DNA of 64,000 bases from Aristolochia californica (taxonomy: Eukaryota; Streptophyta; Magnoliopsida; Piperales; Aristolochiaceae). A program made the translations under genes and the position numbers. The stretch is from the NCBI GenBank assembly GCA_029961685.1, contig JARWKL010000007.1, positions 24,251,013 to 24,315,012 on the forward strand. Direction: 5' to 3'. This document shows, piece by piece, positions 28,349-39,599 of the stretch (positions are counted from its first letter, which is position 1; each line of letters begins with the position of its first letter). Under the pieces are notes generated by a model. The model was not told the DNA's origin and searched no databases. It saw only the letters and a program-made list of their open reading frames with translations.

Positions 28349-31300
28349 GAACTCAAAAGTTTTGTTATCCAAGTTTGGGAAATTCCACTAGTCCAAAACT
28401 AATATCTTGGAATTTTACATGAAGGAGTTTTTTTCTACACATGTTTTAAAAATGGATATGCATGCCAGAAACATGTGTTAAAGATTCAAATGACATATGG
28501 ATCCAAATCTTTTAAAGAGAATAAGAAACGCTCATTAAATTCGGAAGTGAACGTGCGGTGGGGTATTTGCCCGAATCAAACAAGCAATTATTTTGCCCAT
28601 ATTCAAAAAGTTGAGCTAACAATCATAGATGATTGCAAAGTGATTTGTCATGCGTAACAGGCCATATTTTTGTAAGAAATGACTTATGGATTTGAACTCA
28701 ACACTCAGTTAAAAATCGCCTGCCTCCCCCGTTTCCCAACGATTGCAAAACCTTAGATATAAAAACGAAAAAGTGCATACGATCGCTAAAACATACAGAC
28801 ACTCTTTGGAAATATCTCTCTCTGCCTTTCTGCATTGTGCATTTCCATTTTAGATGTACACTTTTTTCTTAAATCAGAACTTTGAGTATTCGCTCCCCCT
28901 TCATCCCGTAAAAAAAAGAGGCAGAAAAGATCACAACAAAATAAAAATTTTATAGTTGATGTGTGGAAAATATTTAAATTAATAACTAATGTAAATAAAA
29001 AATATCTATTCACACACCACAAATGAACACAAAAGTTTTGTTATCCAAGTTTGGGAAATTCCATTAGTCCAACCCTATTAAGCTTGGAATTTTACATGAA
29101 GGATAATTTTTCTACACATGTTTTAAAAATGGAAATGTATGCTTGAAACATGTTAAAGATTCAAATGACCTAAGGATCCAAAGCTTTTAAAGAGAATAAC
29201 AAACGCTCATTCAATTCTCAAGTGAACGTGCGGTGGGATATTTACCCGAGTCTAACAAGTCATTATTTTGCCAATTTTCAAAAAATTGATCTATCAATCA
29301 TAGATGATTGTAAAGTGATTTATCATGTATAACGGGCTATATTTTTGTATGAAATGACTTATGGATTGCAATTCAACACTCAGTTGGAAATTCTCTGCCA
29401 CCAATTTTTCCCGACGATTGCAAAACCTGAGATATAAAAACTAAAAAGAGCTTACAATCCCTAAAAATTACAGACACTCTTTGGAATTATCTCTCCCTAC
29501 AATTGTGCATTGTGCTTTTCCATTTTAGATGTACACTTTTTTCTTCAGTCAAAACTTTGAGTTTTCGCTCTCCCTTCATCTCGAAAACAAACAAGGCAAA
29601 AAAGCTTGCAACAAAATGAAAATTTTATAGTTGATGTATGGAAAAAATTTAAAACAATATCAAATATAAATAAAGAAAATTTATTCACTCAACACAAATG
29701 AACACAAAAGTTTTGTTATCCAATTTTTGGAAATTCCACTAGCTTAACCCTAATAGTTTGGAATTTTGCAAGAAAGAGATTTCATCCACACATGTTTTAA
29801 AAACGGATATGCATGTTTGAAACATGTTAAAGATGCAAATGAGCTATGGATGCAGAGCTTTTAAAGAGAATAACAAACGCTCATTAAATTCTCAAGGGAA
29901 CTTGCGGTGGGATATTTACCCGAGTCGAACATGCCATTATTTGGAACATTTGCAAAACGCTGACATAATTAATCATAGATGATTGTAATATGATTTATCA
30001 TGCGTAACGGGCTATATTTTTGTATGAAATGACTTATGGATTGCAATTTAACAATCAGTTAAAAATCCTCCGCAACCCATTTTTCCCGACGATTGCAAAA
30101 CCTGAGATATAAAAATGAAAAGGTGCTTACAATCCCTAAAAATTACAGGCACTCTTTGGAATTATCTCTCTCTACGTATGTCCATTGTGCGTTTCCATTT
30201 TAGATGTACACATTTTTCTTAAATCAAAACTTCGAGTTTTTCGCGCTCCCTTCATCCCGTAAACAAAAAAGGCAAATAGATCATAGCAAAATGAAAATTT
30301 CATAGTTGATGTACGGAAAAAGTTTAATGCAATAAAAAAAGTAAATGAAGAAAATTTATTCACACACCACAAATGAAAACAATAGTTTTGTTATCCAAGT
30401 TTGGAAATTCCACTAGTCCAAATCTAATATCTTGGAATTTTACATGAAGGAGATTTTTTCTACACATGTTTTAAAAATGGATATCCATGCCAGAAACATT
30501 TTAAAGATTCAAATGACCTATGGATCCAAAGCTTTTAAAGATAATAACAAACGCTCATTAAATTCTCAAGTGAACGTGCGGTGGGATATTTGCCCGAGTC
30601 AAACAAGCCATTATTTTGCCCATATTCAAAAAGTTGAGCTAACAATCATAGATGATTGTAAAGTGATTTGTCATGCGTAACGGGCCATATTTTTGTAAGA
30701 AATGACTTATGGATTTGAACTCAACACTCAGTTAAAAATCGCCCGCCTCCCCCGTTTCCCAACGATTGCAAAACCTTAGATATAAAAACAAAAAAGTGCA
30801 TACGATCCCTAAGACATGCAGACACTCTTTGGAAATATCTCTATCTACATTTGTGCATTGTGCATTTCCATTTTAGATGTACACTTTTTTCTTAAATCAG
30901 AACTTTGAGTTTTCGCTCCCCCTTCATCCCATAAACAAAAAAGGCAGAAAAGATCACAACAAAATGAAATTTTTATAGTTGATGCGTGGAAAATATTTAA
31001 ATTAATAAATAATGTAAATAAAAAATATCTATTCACACACCACAAATGAACACAAAAGTTTTGTTATCCAAGTTTGGAAAATTCCATTAGTCCAACCCTA
31101 TTAAGCTTGGAATTTTACATGAAGGAAATTTTTTCTACACATGTTTTAAAAATGGAAATGCATGCTTGAAACATGTTAAAGATTCAAATGACCTATGGAT
31201 CCAAAGCTTTTAAAGAGAATAACAAACGCTCATTAAATTCTCAAGTGAACGTGCGGTGGGATATTTACCCGAGCCAACAAGTCATTATTTTGCCCATTTT

Positions 31301-32396
31301 CAAAAATTTGATCTAACAATCATAGATTATTGTAAAGTGATTTATCATGCGTAACGGGCTATATTTTTGTATGAAATGACTTATCGATTGCAATTCAACA
31401 CTCAGTTAAAAATCCTCTGCCATCAATTTTTCCCGACGATTGCAAAACCTGAGATATAAAAACTAAAAAGAGCATACAATCCCTAAGAATTACAGACACT
31501 CTTTGGAATTATCTCTCCCTACAATTGTACATTGTGCTTTTCCATTTTAGATATACACTTTTTTCTTAAATCAAAACTTTGACTTTTTGCTCTCCCTTCA
31601 TCCCGAAAACAAACAAGGCAAAAAAGCTTACAACAAAATGAAAATTTTATAGTTGATGTATGGAAAAAAATTTAAAAAATAATAAATATGAATAAAGAAA
31701 ATTTATTGACCCAACACAAATGAACACAAAAGTTTTGTTATCCAATTTTTGGAAATTCCTCTAGTTTAACCCTAGTAGCTTGGAATTTTAAAAGAAAGAA
31801 ATTTCATCCACACATGTTTCAAAAATTGATGTGCATGTTTGAAACATGTTAAATATGAAAATGACCTATGGATGCAAAGCTTTTAAAGTGAATAGCAAAC
31901 GCTCATTAAATTCTCAAGTGCACTTGCGATGGGATATTTACCCGAGTCAAACATGCCATTATTTTGCCCATTTGCAAAAACCTGACATAATTAATCATAG
32001 ATGATTGTAATGTGATTTATCATGCGTAATGGGCTATATTTTTGTATGAAATGACTTATGGATTGCAATTCAACACTCAGTTAGAAATCCTCCGCAACCC
32101 ATTTTTCCCGACGATTGAAAAACTTGAGATATAAAAACAAAGAGGTGCTTAAAATCCCTAAAAATTGCAGGCACTCTTTCGAATTATCTCTCACTACATA
32201 TGTCCATTGTGAATTTCCCTTTTAGATGTACACATTTTTCTTAAATCAAAACTTCGAGTTTTTCGCTCTCCCTTCATCCCGTAAACAAAAAAGGCAAATA
32301 GATCACAACAGAATGAAAATTTCATAGTTGATGTACGGAAAAAGTTTAAAAAAATAAAAAAAGTAAATGAAGAAAATTTATTCACACACCACAAAT
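28349..32396 (+). repeat. Two B-C-A units
   Basis: Landmarks at 28349, 29025, 29700 and 30375, 31048, 31722. Both are regular HOR units of about 2,025 bp. CATGTGTTAAAG, a 2-bp insertion, occurs at 28472 and again at 32521 in the next B copy. Confidence 0.87.
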
Positions 32397-35300
32397 GAAC
32401 AGAAAAGTTTTGTTATACAAGTTTGGGAAATTCCACTAGTCCAAAACTAATATCATGGAATTTTACATGAAGGAGATTTTTTCTACACATGTTTTAAAAA
32501 TGGATATGCAAGCCAGAAACATGTGTTAAAGATTCAAATGACCTTTAGATCCAAAGCTTTTAAAGAGAATAAGAAACACTCATTAAATTCTTAAGTAAAC
32601 GTGCGGTGGGGTATTTCTCCGAGTTAAAAAGCCATTATTTTTCCCATATTCAAAAAGTTGAGCTAACAATCATAGATGATTGTAAAGTGATTTGTCATGC
32701 GTAACGGGACATATTTTTGTAAGAAATGACTTATGGATTTGAACTCAACACTCAATTAAAAATCGCCCGCCTCCCCCTTTTCCAGACGATTGCAAAACCT
32801 TAGAAATAAAAACGAAAAAATCCATACGATCCCTAAAACATACAGACACTCTTTGGAAATATCTCTCTCTGCATTTGTGCATTGTGCATTTTCATTTTAG
32901 ATGTTCACTTTTTTCTTAAATCAGAACTTTGAGTGTTCGCTCCCCCTTCATCCCATAAAGAAAAAAGGCGAAAAAGTTCACAACAAAATAAAAATTTTAT
33001 AGTTGATGTGTCGAAAATATTTAAATTAATAACTAATGTAAATAAAAAATATCTATTCACACACCACAAATGAACACAAAAGTTTTGTTATCCAAGTTTG
33101 GGAAATTCCATTAGTCCTACCCTATTAAGCTTGGAATTTTACATGAAGGAGAATTTTTCTACACATGTTTTAAAAATGGAAATGCATGCTTGAAACATGT
33201 TAAAGATTCAAATGACCTATGGATCCAAAGCTTTTAAAGAGAATAACAAACGCTCATTAAATTCTCAACTGAACGTACGGTGGGATATTTACCCGTGTCT
33301 AACAAGCCATTATTTTGCCCATATTTAAAAAGATGAGCTAACAATCATAGATGATTGTAAAGTGATTTGTCATGCGTAACGGGCCATAATTTTGTAAAAA
33401 ATGACTTGTGGATTTGAACTCAACACTCAGTTAAAAATCACTTGCCTCCCCTGTTTCCCGACGATTGCAAAACCATAGATATAAAAACGAAAAGTGCATA
33501 CGATCCCTAAAACATACAAACACTCTTTGGAAATATCTCTCTCTACATATGTACATTGTGTTTTTCCATTTTAGATGTACACTTTTTTCTTAAATCAGAA
33601 CTTTGAGTTTTCGCTCCCCCTACATCCCGTAAACAAAAAAGGCAGAACAGATCACAATAAAAGAAATTTTTTATTGTTGATGTGTGGAAAATATTTAAAA
33701 TAATAACTAATGTAAATAAAAATATTTATTCACACACCACAAATGAACACAAAAGTTTTGTTATCCAAGTTTGGGAAATTCCATTAGTCCAACCCTATTA
33801 AGCTTGGAATTTTACACGAAGGAGATTTTTTCTACACATGTTTTAAAAATGGATATGCATGCTTGAAACATATTAAAGATTCAAATGACCTACAGATCCA
33901 AAACTTTTAAAGAGAATAACAAACACTCATGAAATTCTCAAGTGAATGTGCGGTGGGATATTTACCCGAGTCTAACAAGTCATTATTTTTCCCATTTTCA
34001 AAAATTTGATCTAACAATCATTGAAGATTGTAAAGTGATTTATCATGCGTAACGGGCTATATTTTTTAATGAAATGACTTATGGATTGCAATTCAACACT
34101 CAGTTAAAAATCCTCTGCCACCAATTTTTCCCGACGATTGCAAAACCTGAGATACAAAAACTAAAAAGACCTTAAAATCCCTAAAAATTACCGACAGTCT
34201 TCGGAATTATCTCTCCCTACAATTGTTCATTGTGCTTTTCCATTGTAGATGTACACTTTTTTCTTAAATCAAAACTTTGACTTTTCGCTCTCCCTTCATC
34301 CCAAAAACAAACTTGGCAAAAAGGTTACAACAAAATAAAAATTTTATAGTTGATGTATGGAAAAAATTTTAAATAATAACAAATATAAATAAAGAAAATT
34401 TATTCACCCAACCCAAATGAACACAAAAGTTTTGTTATCAAATTTTGGGAAATTCCACTAGTTTAACCCCAATAGCTTGGAATTTTCCAAGAAAGGGATT
34501 TCATCCACACATGTTTTAAAAATGGATATGCATGTTTGAAACATGCTAAAGATGTAAATGAGCTATGGATGCAAAGCATTTAAAGAGAATAACAAACGCT
34601 CATTAAATTCTCAATTGAACTTGCGGTGGGATACTTACCTGAGTCCAACCTGCCATTATTTTGCCCATTTGCAAATAGCTGACATAATTAATCAATGATG
34701 ATTGTAAAGTGATTTATCATGCGTAACGGGATATATTTTTGAATGAAATGACTTATGGATTGCAATTCAACACTCAGTTAAAAATCCTCTGCCACCAATT
34801 TTTCCCAACGAATGCAAAACCTGAGATATAAAAACTAAAAAGAGCTTACAATCCCTAAAAATTACAGACACTCTTTGGAATTATCTCTCCCTACAATTGT
34901 GCATTGTGCATTTACATTTTAGATGTACACTTTTTTCTTAAAACAAAACTTTGACTTTTCGCTCTCCCTTCATCCCGAAAACAAAAAAGGCAAAAAGCTT
35001 ACAAAAAAATTAAATTTTTATAGTTGATATATGGAAAAAATTTTAAACTATAACAAATATAAATAAAGAAAATTTATTCACCCAACACAAATGAACACAA
35101 AAGTTTTGTTATCAAATTTTGGGAAATTCAACTAGTTTAACCCTAACAACTTGGAATTTTGCAAGAACGAGATTTCATCCAGACATGTTTTAAAAATGGA
35201 TATGCACGTTTGAAACATGTTAAAGATGCAAATGAGCTATGGATGCAAAGCTTTTAAAGAGAATAACAAACGCTCATTAAATTCTCAAGTGAACTTGCGG

Positions 35301-35766
35301 TGGGATATTTACACGAGTCAAACATGCCATTATTTTGCCCATTAGCAAAAAGCTGACATAATAATCATAGATGATTGTGATGTGATTTATCATGCGTGAC
35401 GGGCTATATTTTTGTATGAAATGACATATGGGTTGGAATTCAACACTCAGTTAAAAATCCTCCGCAACCCATTTTTCTAGACGATTGCAAAACCTGGGAT
35501 ATAAAAACGAAAAAGTGCTGACAATCCCTAAAAATTACAGACACTCTTCGGAATTATCTCTCTCTACATATGTGCATTGTGCATTTCCGTTTTAGATGTA
35601 CACATTTTTCTTAAATCAAAACTTCGAGTTTTTCGCTCTCCTTCATCCCGTAAACAAAAAAGGCAAATAGATCACAGCAAAATGAAAATTTCATAGTTTA
35701 ATTACGGAAAAAGATTAAAAAAATAAAAAAAAGTAAATGAAGAAAATTTATTCACACACCACAGAT
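32397..35766 (+). repeat. Five-monomer unit B, C/B hybrid, C, A, A
   Basis: Landmarks at 32397 (B), 33072, 33745 (C), 34419 (A) and 35093 (A). The copy at 33072 begins as C (ATTAAGC, CATGCTTGAAAC) and becomes B between about 33300 and 33330 (CATATTTAAAAAGATGAGC, GATTTGTCATGCG, GGATTTGAACTC). Confidence 0.83.
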
Positions 35767-36627
35767 GAACACAAAACTTTTGTTATCCAAGTTTGGTAAA
35801 TTCCACTAGTCCAAAACTAATATCTTGGAATTTTACATGAAGGGGATTTTTTCTACACATGTTTTAAAAATGGATATGCATGCCAGAAACATGTTAATGA
35901 TTCAAATGACCTATGGATCCAAAGCTTTTAAAGAGAATAACAAATGCTCATTAAATTCTCAAGTGAACGTGCGGTGGGATATTTGCCCGAGTCAAACAAG
36001 CCATTATTTTGCCCATATTCAAAAAGTTGAGCTAACAATCATAGATCATTGTAAAGAGATTTGTCATGCGTAACAGGCTATATTTTTGTAGGAAATGACT
36101 TATGGATTTGAAGTCAACACTCAGTTAAAAATCGCCCGCCTCCCCCGTTTTCCGACGATAGCAAAACCTTAGATATAAAAACGAAAAAAGTGCATACGAT
36201 CCCTAAAACATACAGACACTCTTTGGAAATATCTGTCTCTACATTTGTGCATTGTGCATTTCCATTTTAGATGTACACTTTTTTCTTAAATTAGAACTTT
36301 GAGTTTTCGTTTCCCCTCCATCCTGTAAACAAAAAACTCAAAAAAGATCACAACAAAATAAAAATTTTATAGTTGATGTGTGGAAAATATTTAAAATAAT
36401 AACTATTGTAAATAAAAAATATCTATTCACACATCACAAATGGACACAAAAGTTTTGTTATCCAAGTTTGGGAAATTCCATTAGTCCAACCCTATTTAGC
36501 TTGGAATTTTACATGAAGGAGATTTTTTCTACACATGTTTTAAAAATGGATATGCATGCTTGAAACATGTTAAAGATTCAAATGACCTATGGATCCAAAG
36601 CTTTTAAAGAGAATAACAAACGCGCAT
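35767..36627 (+). repeat. B monomer and 5' part of an interrupted C monomer
   Basis: Landmarks at 35767 (B) and 36442 (C, reading GGACAC). The C monomer stops after AACAAACGCGCAT, where the LTR element begins. The rest of this C monomer is at 39600-40089. Confidence 0.9.
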
Positions 36628-36952
36628 TGATAGATGCCTTATTCTGACATGAGAACTAGGTTAATTATAATAGAATAACCTTTATAATTGTGTTATAGGT
36701 GGTTACTTATCGATTTTCAAATGAGATGAGCATTTATTAAATTTGGCATTAATCACTGTCGATATTGCATATTTCTCCCTCCTGAATTATATTTCATTAA
36801 TTTTTTAGTCTTATTTCTTCCAGAAATGCTTTTTATAGATTCAATTATGGAATTTCAGGAGAATTTGGGTGGAGAAGAAGATATTTACCAAAATGCCCTT
36901 AGTGAAATGGAGGTAATTTCTAGGGCAAATCGTTTTAAAAGAAGAAAAATCA

Positions 36953-36960
36953 TATTTAAA
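36953..36960 (+). promoter_or_regulatory. TATA-like box of the 5' LTR (candidate)
   Basis: TATTTAAA lies just before the switch from AT-rich to GC-rich sequence. This is where the boundary between promoter (U3) and transcribed leader (R) would be expected. The same sequence survives in the 3' LTR at 39516-39523. Placement is inferred from composition only. Confidence 0.35.
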
Positions 36961-37510
36961 GGGGGAGGCGTCGAACGAGAGGGAGAGGAGCGTGAAAGGA
37001 AAAGAGAGAGTATTGAAAAACAGAGGAGCACCGTCGACCGAAACAGGGGAGGATCCGAGAGGAGTTCCCCACTGCCGTTCGCCGGGCCACCGTCGTCCAC
37101 AGTCGTCCACCACCATCCGGCAACCGAGAACAGACCCGAGGAGAGCTCGAGAGAGTCTCCATCGTAGCGAGTTCGACGCTGCCATTCTTTGCTCGCCAGG
37201 CCGGGAGGGGATCCGAGAGGGCTTCTCCGGTGCCACTTCTTCTTTCCAACCATCCTCCGGCGTCGTTTACATATTCCGACCAGTCCTGGAGCCATTCCGA
37301 CTCCAACCGAGACTCGAGAGAGCCGGTTAGAGAACGTCAGCTCTGTTTCGCTCTTCGCCGGACGTTACCTCCGTCCGTCGGCTTCTAACCGTCGTCGCCG
37401 GCATCGTCTCTACCTCCGGCCACTCACTATTGCTACCCGACACCACCAAGTTCCGGAAATCGCATCACCCGTGAGAACGAGTTGCTGCCCGAGCGAGAGG
37501 AGGAAGAAGG
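36961..37510 (+). other. GC-rich probable R/U5 leader of the 5' LTR
   Basis: About 550 bp rich in CCG, CGTCG and purine runs (GAGAGGGAGAGGAGCG). It has open frames on both strands, including 36992-37330 and 37189-37554 on plus and 36841-37236 on minus, with no start or domain I recognise. It is best read as an untranslated LTR leader. An origin in captured host 5' gene sequence is possible but not shown. Confidence 0.5.
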
Positions 37511-38017
37511 GGAGTAATTCGTCATTATTGAATTTAATTTTTTATATGGTTTGAACTTAGGTTTTGAATGTTAATTGAAGGTTTATTTAAGATTTGTTTT
37601 CTTGATATTTGATTAAATTAATTAATTAGGGTAAGATTATAATTGAGGTTAGATTTTGGTATTTTAATCTGATTTCTGTCTTTAACTCTAGGCGCCCGAG
37701 AGGGGCTAGACGCAAGGATTGAGAATCCGGATTCGTGGTTACGTGGCGCTCGAGAGAGGCACGAATCACGGTAAAATCTAGAGTTGACGTTTCCTGTTGT
37801 GCAAGTAGTTAATTAAATTATTGCTTGATAATTTAGGATATAATTAGTGTTTAGTTCATATTAATTCATCATATTTGCTTAGGCTAGTTGACTGAAGAAT
37901 ACACGAAATTCAATCCTCCCTGTGGATATGACCCTCGCTTACTGCTAGATTACATGAACGATTCGTACGCTTGCGAGGTATAAAAGTCGATGTAACTAAA
38001 ATTGTACATCAAGTTTT

Positions 38018-38035
38018 TGGCGCCGTTGCCGGGGA
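38018..38035 (+). other. Primer-binding site, tRNA-Asp type
   Basis: TGGCGCCGTTGCCGGGGA is complementary to the 3' end of plant tRNA-Asp including the terminal CCA. It sits 6 bp after the LTR end, where reverse transcription of the minus strand would start. tRNA-Asp priming is known for Athila-type plant elements. Confidence 0.9.
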
Positions 38036-39173
38036 AAACGACTCTTTTATGTCTTAGCAATAGTTTTCTTTTGATTTCTGTTACCGGTTTTCAAATTACT
38101 CCTCTTAGTATGTGGTTAACATTAGTAGAGTTAAAATAAGTTGTTCAAATGTGTTTCAAAAATTTTTGTAAATTTGTGTAGAATATGCCTATTAGAAATC
38201 TGATATCATTTGTTGTGATTCATGAGAATTCAGTGGGATAACTTACTATTGCATTAGACTTGGAAATTAGTTGCAAAAGAGAACATGTAAATCTAGTGTT
38301 GATCTATGTTAGTCTGAATAGTCCTGTATGCCTGTTTGAACTCAATCTTTTTTATACCTCAGTGAAATTCCTTGTTGTAATGTATGAATGCGAAGGGAAA
38401 TATTCTTGCTTGCAAAAGACAGATAACTTCAGAAACAGCCTGGGCAAACCCAGGGACATGCACCAGAATAGTTGGTTACTTAAAAATAAGTGCATGTGCA
38501 GTGAAGACGAATACAAAATGGTGGTAATACCAAAAGTATTCAGTGAAACAAAAATTACGCTGGTAATAGCAAAAGTGCGCTGGTAATAGCGTAAAATGGT
38601 TTTCAATCTGGAAGCAATGAGTTTCTTAACTTTGAAGATGAATTGTAATTTGAAAGAAGTTGCAAGTCAAGATTGAAATTGGTATATTTCTTCTGTGAGA
38701 TTGTCAGACAACAAGCTTACTCTACTATTTTCTCTTAATTGTGATGTGACCAGGATTTTATTGTTATTTGTTGCCTCTTTGTTCTGTTGAAGTAATAGCT
38801 TATGGGTCACATTGGTTCAAGTGGAGTAACAATGAGTGTATTTGGATTGATAATAGGCTATATTTTACACAGGTTTTAATATTTCGCAAGATCTCATATG
38901 AATTTCAGATATTTTACGATACTAAATATTAGTCATATGCTAATGAGGAGTAAATTTTCTTCAGTTTTTCTTTTTATATTATTGATTTAGATGAATTTTG
39001 TGGGTAAATTTCATGCAAACCCTCACGAGACATAACTCGTCCACTACTGCAGAGTAGGGGTTTAACGGCTTGTTGCATGCGCTAAATGCAATCGTGCTCC
39101 CTACGAAAGTGGCATTTTGTTTTCCTAGGCTTAATTTTGGTTCGATTATTGTTTTGCTAGGGACTAGCAAAGA
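38036..39173 (+). other. Internal region of the element without recognisable coding capacity
   Basis: AT-rich sequence with no gag, protease, reverse transcriptase, RNase H or integrase motif in any frame. The longest plus frame (38260-38586, 108 codons) is rich in Cys, Val and Leu and matches no domain I know. A short imperfect repeat, GCTGGTAATAGC, occurs twice at about 38559-38589, with a third diverged form (GTGGTAATACC) just upstream at about 38521. The last 120 bp lead into the purine tract. Confidence 0.75.
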
Positions 39174-39189
39174 TTTAGGTTTGGGGGTG
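39174..39189 (+). other. Polypurine tract
   Basis: TTTAGGTTTGGGGGTG lies directly before the TGATAG start of the 3' LTR. This is the plus-strand priming site expected in a Ty3/gypsy element, and the T-then-G form is typical of the Athila/Tat group. Confidence 0.8.
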
Positions 39190-39599
39190 TGATAGATGTC
39201 ATATTCTGACATGAGAACTAGGTTAATTATAATAGAATAACCTTTATAATTGTGTTATAGGTGGTTACTTATCGGTTTTCAAATGAAATGAGCATTTATT
39301 AAATTTGGCATTAATCACTGTCGATATTGCATATTTCTCCCTCCTGAATTATATTTCATTAATTTTTTAGTCTTATTTCTTCCTGAAATGCTTTTTATAG
39401 ATTCACTTATGGAATTTCAGGAGAATTTGGGTGGAGAAGAAGATATTTACAAAAAATGCCCTTAGTGAAATGGAGGTAATTTCTAGGGCAAATCGTTTTA
39501 AAAGAAGAAAAATCATATTTAAAGGGGGATGGTCAGAAAGAAGAAGTGGCACCGGAGAAGCCCTCTCGGATCCCCTCCCGGCCTGGCGAGCAAAGAATG
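39190..39599 (+). repeat. Broken 3' LTR: 340 bp intact plus 73-bp inverted LTR fragment
   Basis: 39190-39529 repeats the start of the 5' LTR (36628-36966) with about seven substitutions and one 1-bp indel. From 39527 to 39599 the sequence is the reverse complement of 37183-37255, with only two mismatches and no gap. GGA is shared at the join (39527-39529). Everything that should follow in the LTR, about 1 kb including the ATCA end, is missing, and satellite starts at 39600. Confidence 0.9.

Larger units (their letters stand above)
1..36627 (+). repeat. Satellite array, left part (about 54 monomers of ~674 bp)
   Basis: This is a head-to-tail tandem array. The landmark GAACACAAAAGTTTTGTTATC recurs every 671-676 bp, for example at 16330, 17004, 17677, 18352 and 19023, and all copies point the same way. 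The base composition is strongly AT-rich. Three diverged monomer types (A, B, C) share the same block order but differ in diagnostic blocks. The left 16 kb is rich in A; to the right the A-B-C trimer dominates. The array holds no supportable gene: every open frame in it recurs at the same place in the monomer and is interrupted in sister copies. Short spacings (for example 21721 to 22277) mark internal deletions. The sequence is not a family I can name. Confidence 0.97.
36628..38011 (+). repeat. 5' LTR (~1,384 bp)
   Basis: It begins TGATAGATG and ends GTACATCA, so the ends form the short inverted repeat TGAT...ATCA expected for LTRs. The primer site follows after 6 bp. The first 339 bp repeat at the 3' LTR. 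From about 36960 to 37510 it is GC-rich, in sharp contrast with the AT-rich satellite and with its own first part. The segment TCCCTGTGGATATGACCC (about 37917-37934) near the 3' end resembles a block common near the end of Athila/Tat LTRs. Overlapping open frames on both strands here (36826-37554) are consequences of the GC-rich composition; none resembles a known protein. Confidence 0.85.
36628..39599 (+). mobile_element. Non-autonomous Athila/Tat-like (Ty3/gypsy) LTR retrotransposon
   Basis: A 2,972-bp insertion inside a C monomer. Visible parts in order are a 5' LTR, a tRNA-Asp primer-binding site, an internal region, a purine-rich tract and a broken 3' LTR. The primer site TGGCGCCGTTGCCGGGGA and the tract ending TTTGGGGGTG next to TGATAG are typical of the plant Athila/Tat lineage; this is family knowledge, not a database match. 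The internal region of about 1.1 kb has no frame resembling gag, protease, reverse transcriptase or integrase, so any mobility would have needed proteins from another element. About 7 substitutions and one indel separate roughly 340 bp of the two LTRs, suggesting a fairly recent insertion. It is the only such element in the window. Confidence 0.92.

Noticed and set aside
1..36627. Dozens of 60-82 codon open frames on both strands
   Set aside because: They recur at fixed places in the satellite monomer, are broken by stops or frameshifts in sister copies, overlap antisense frames and show no known domain. They are by-products of the repeat.
36826..37554. Overlapping 112-136 codon frames in the GC-rich LTR segment
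   Set aside because: Six frames on both strands cover the same GC-rich stretch, which is expected when stop codons are rare. None shows a recognisable domain, and the region is LTR leader sequence.
38260..38586. 108-codon frame in the element interior
   Set aside because: It has no gag zinc knuckle, protease or other motif and sits in low-complexity AT-rich sequence. There is no reason to call it a gene.
36628..39529. The two 340-bp copies as a simple duplication flanking a host gene fragment
   Set aside because: The primer-binding site, the purine tract and the TGAT...ATCA ends fit an LTR element much better.
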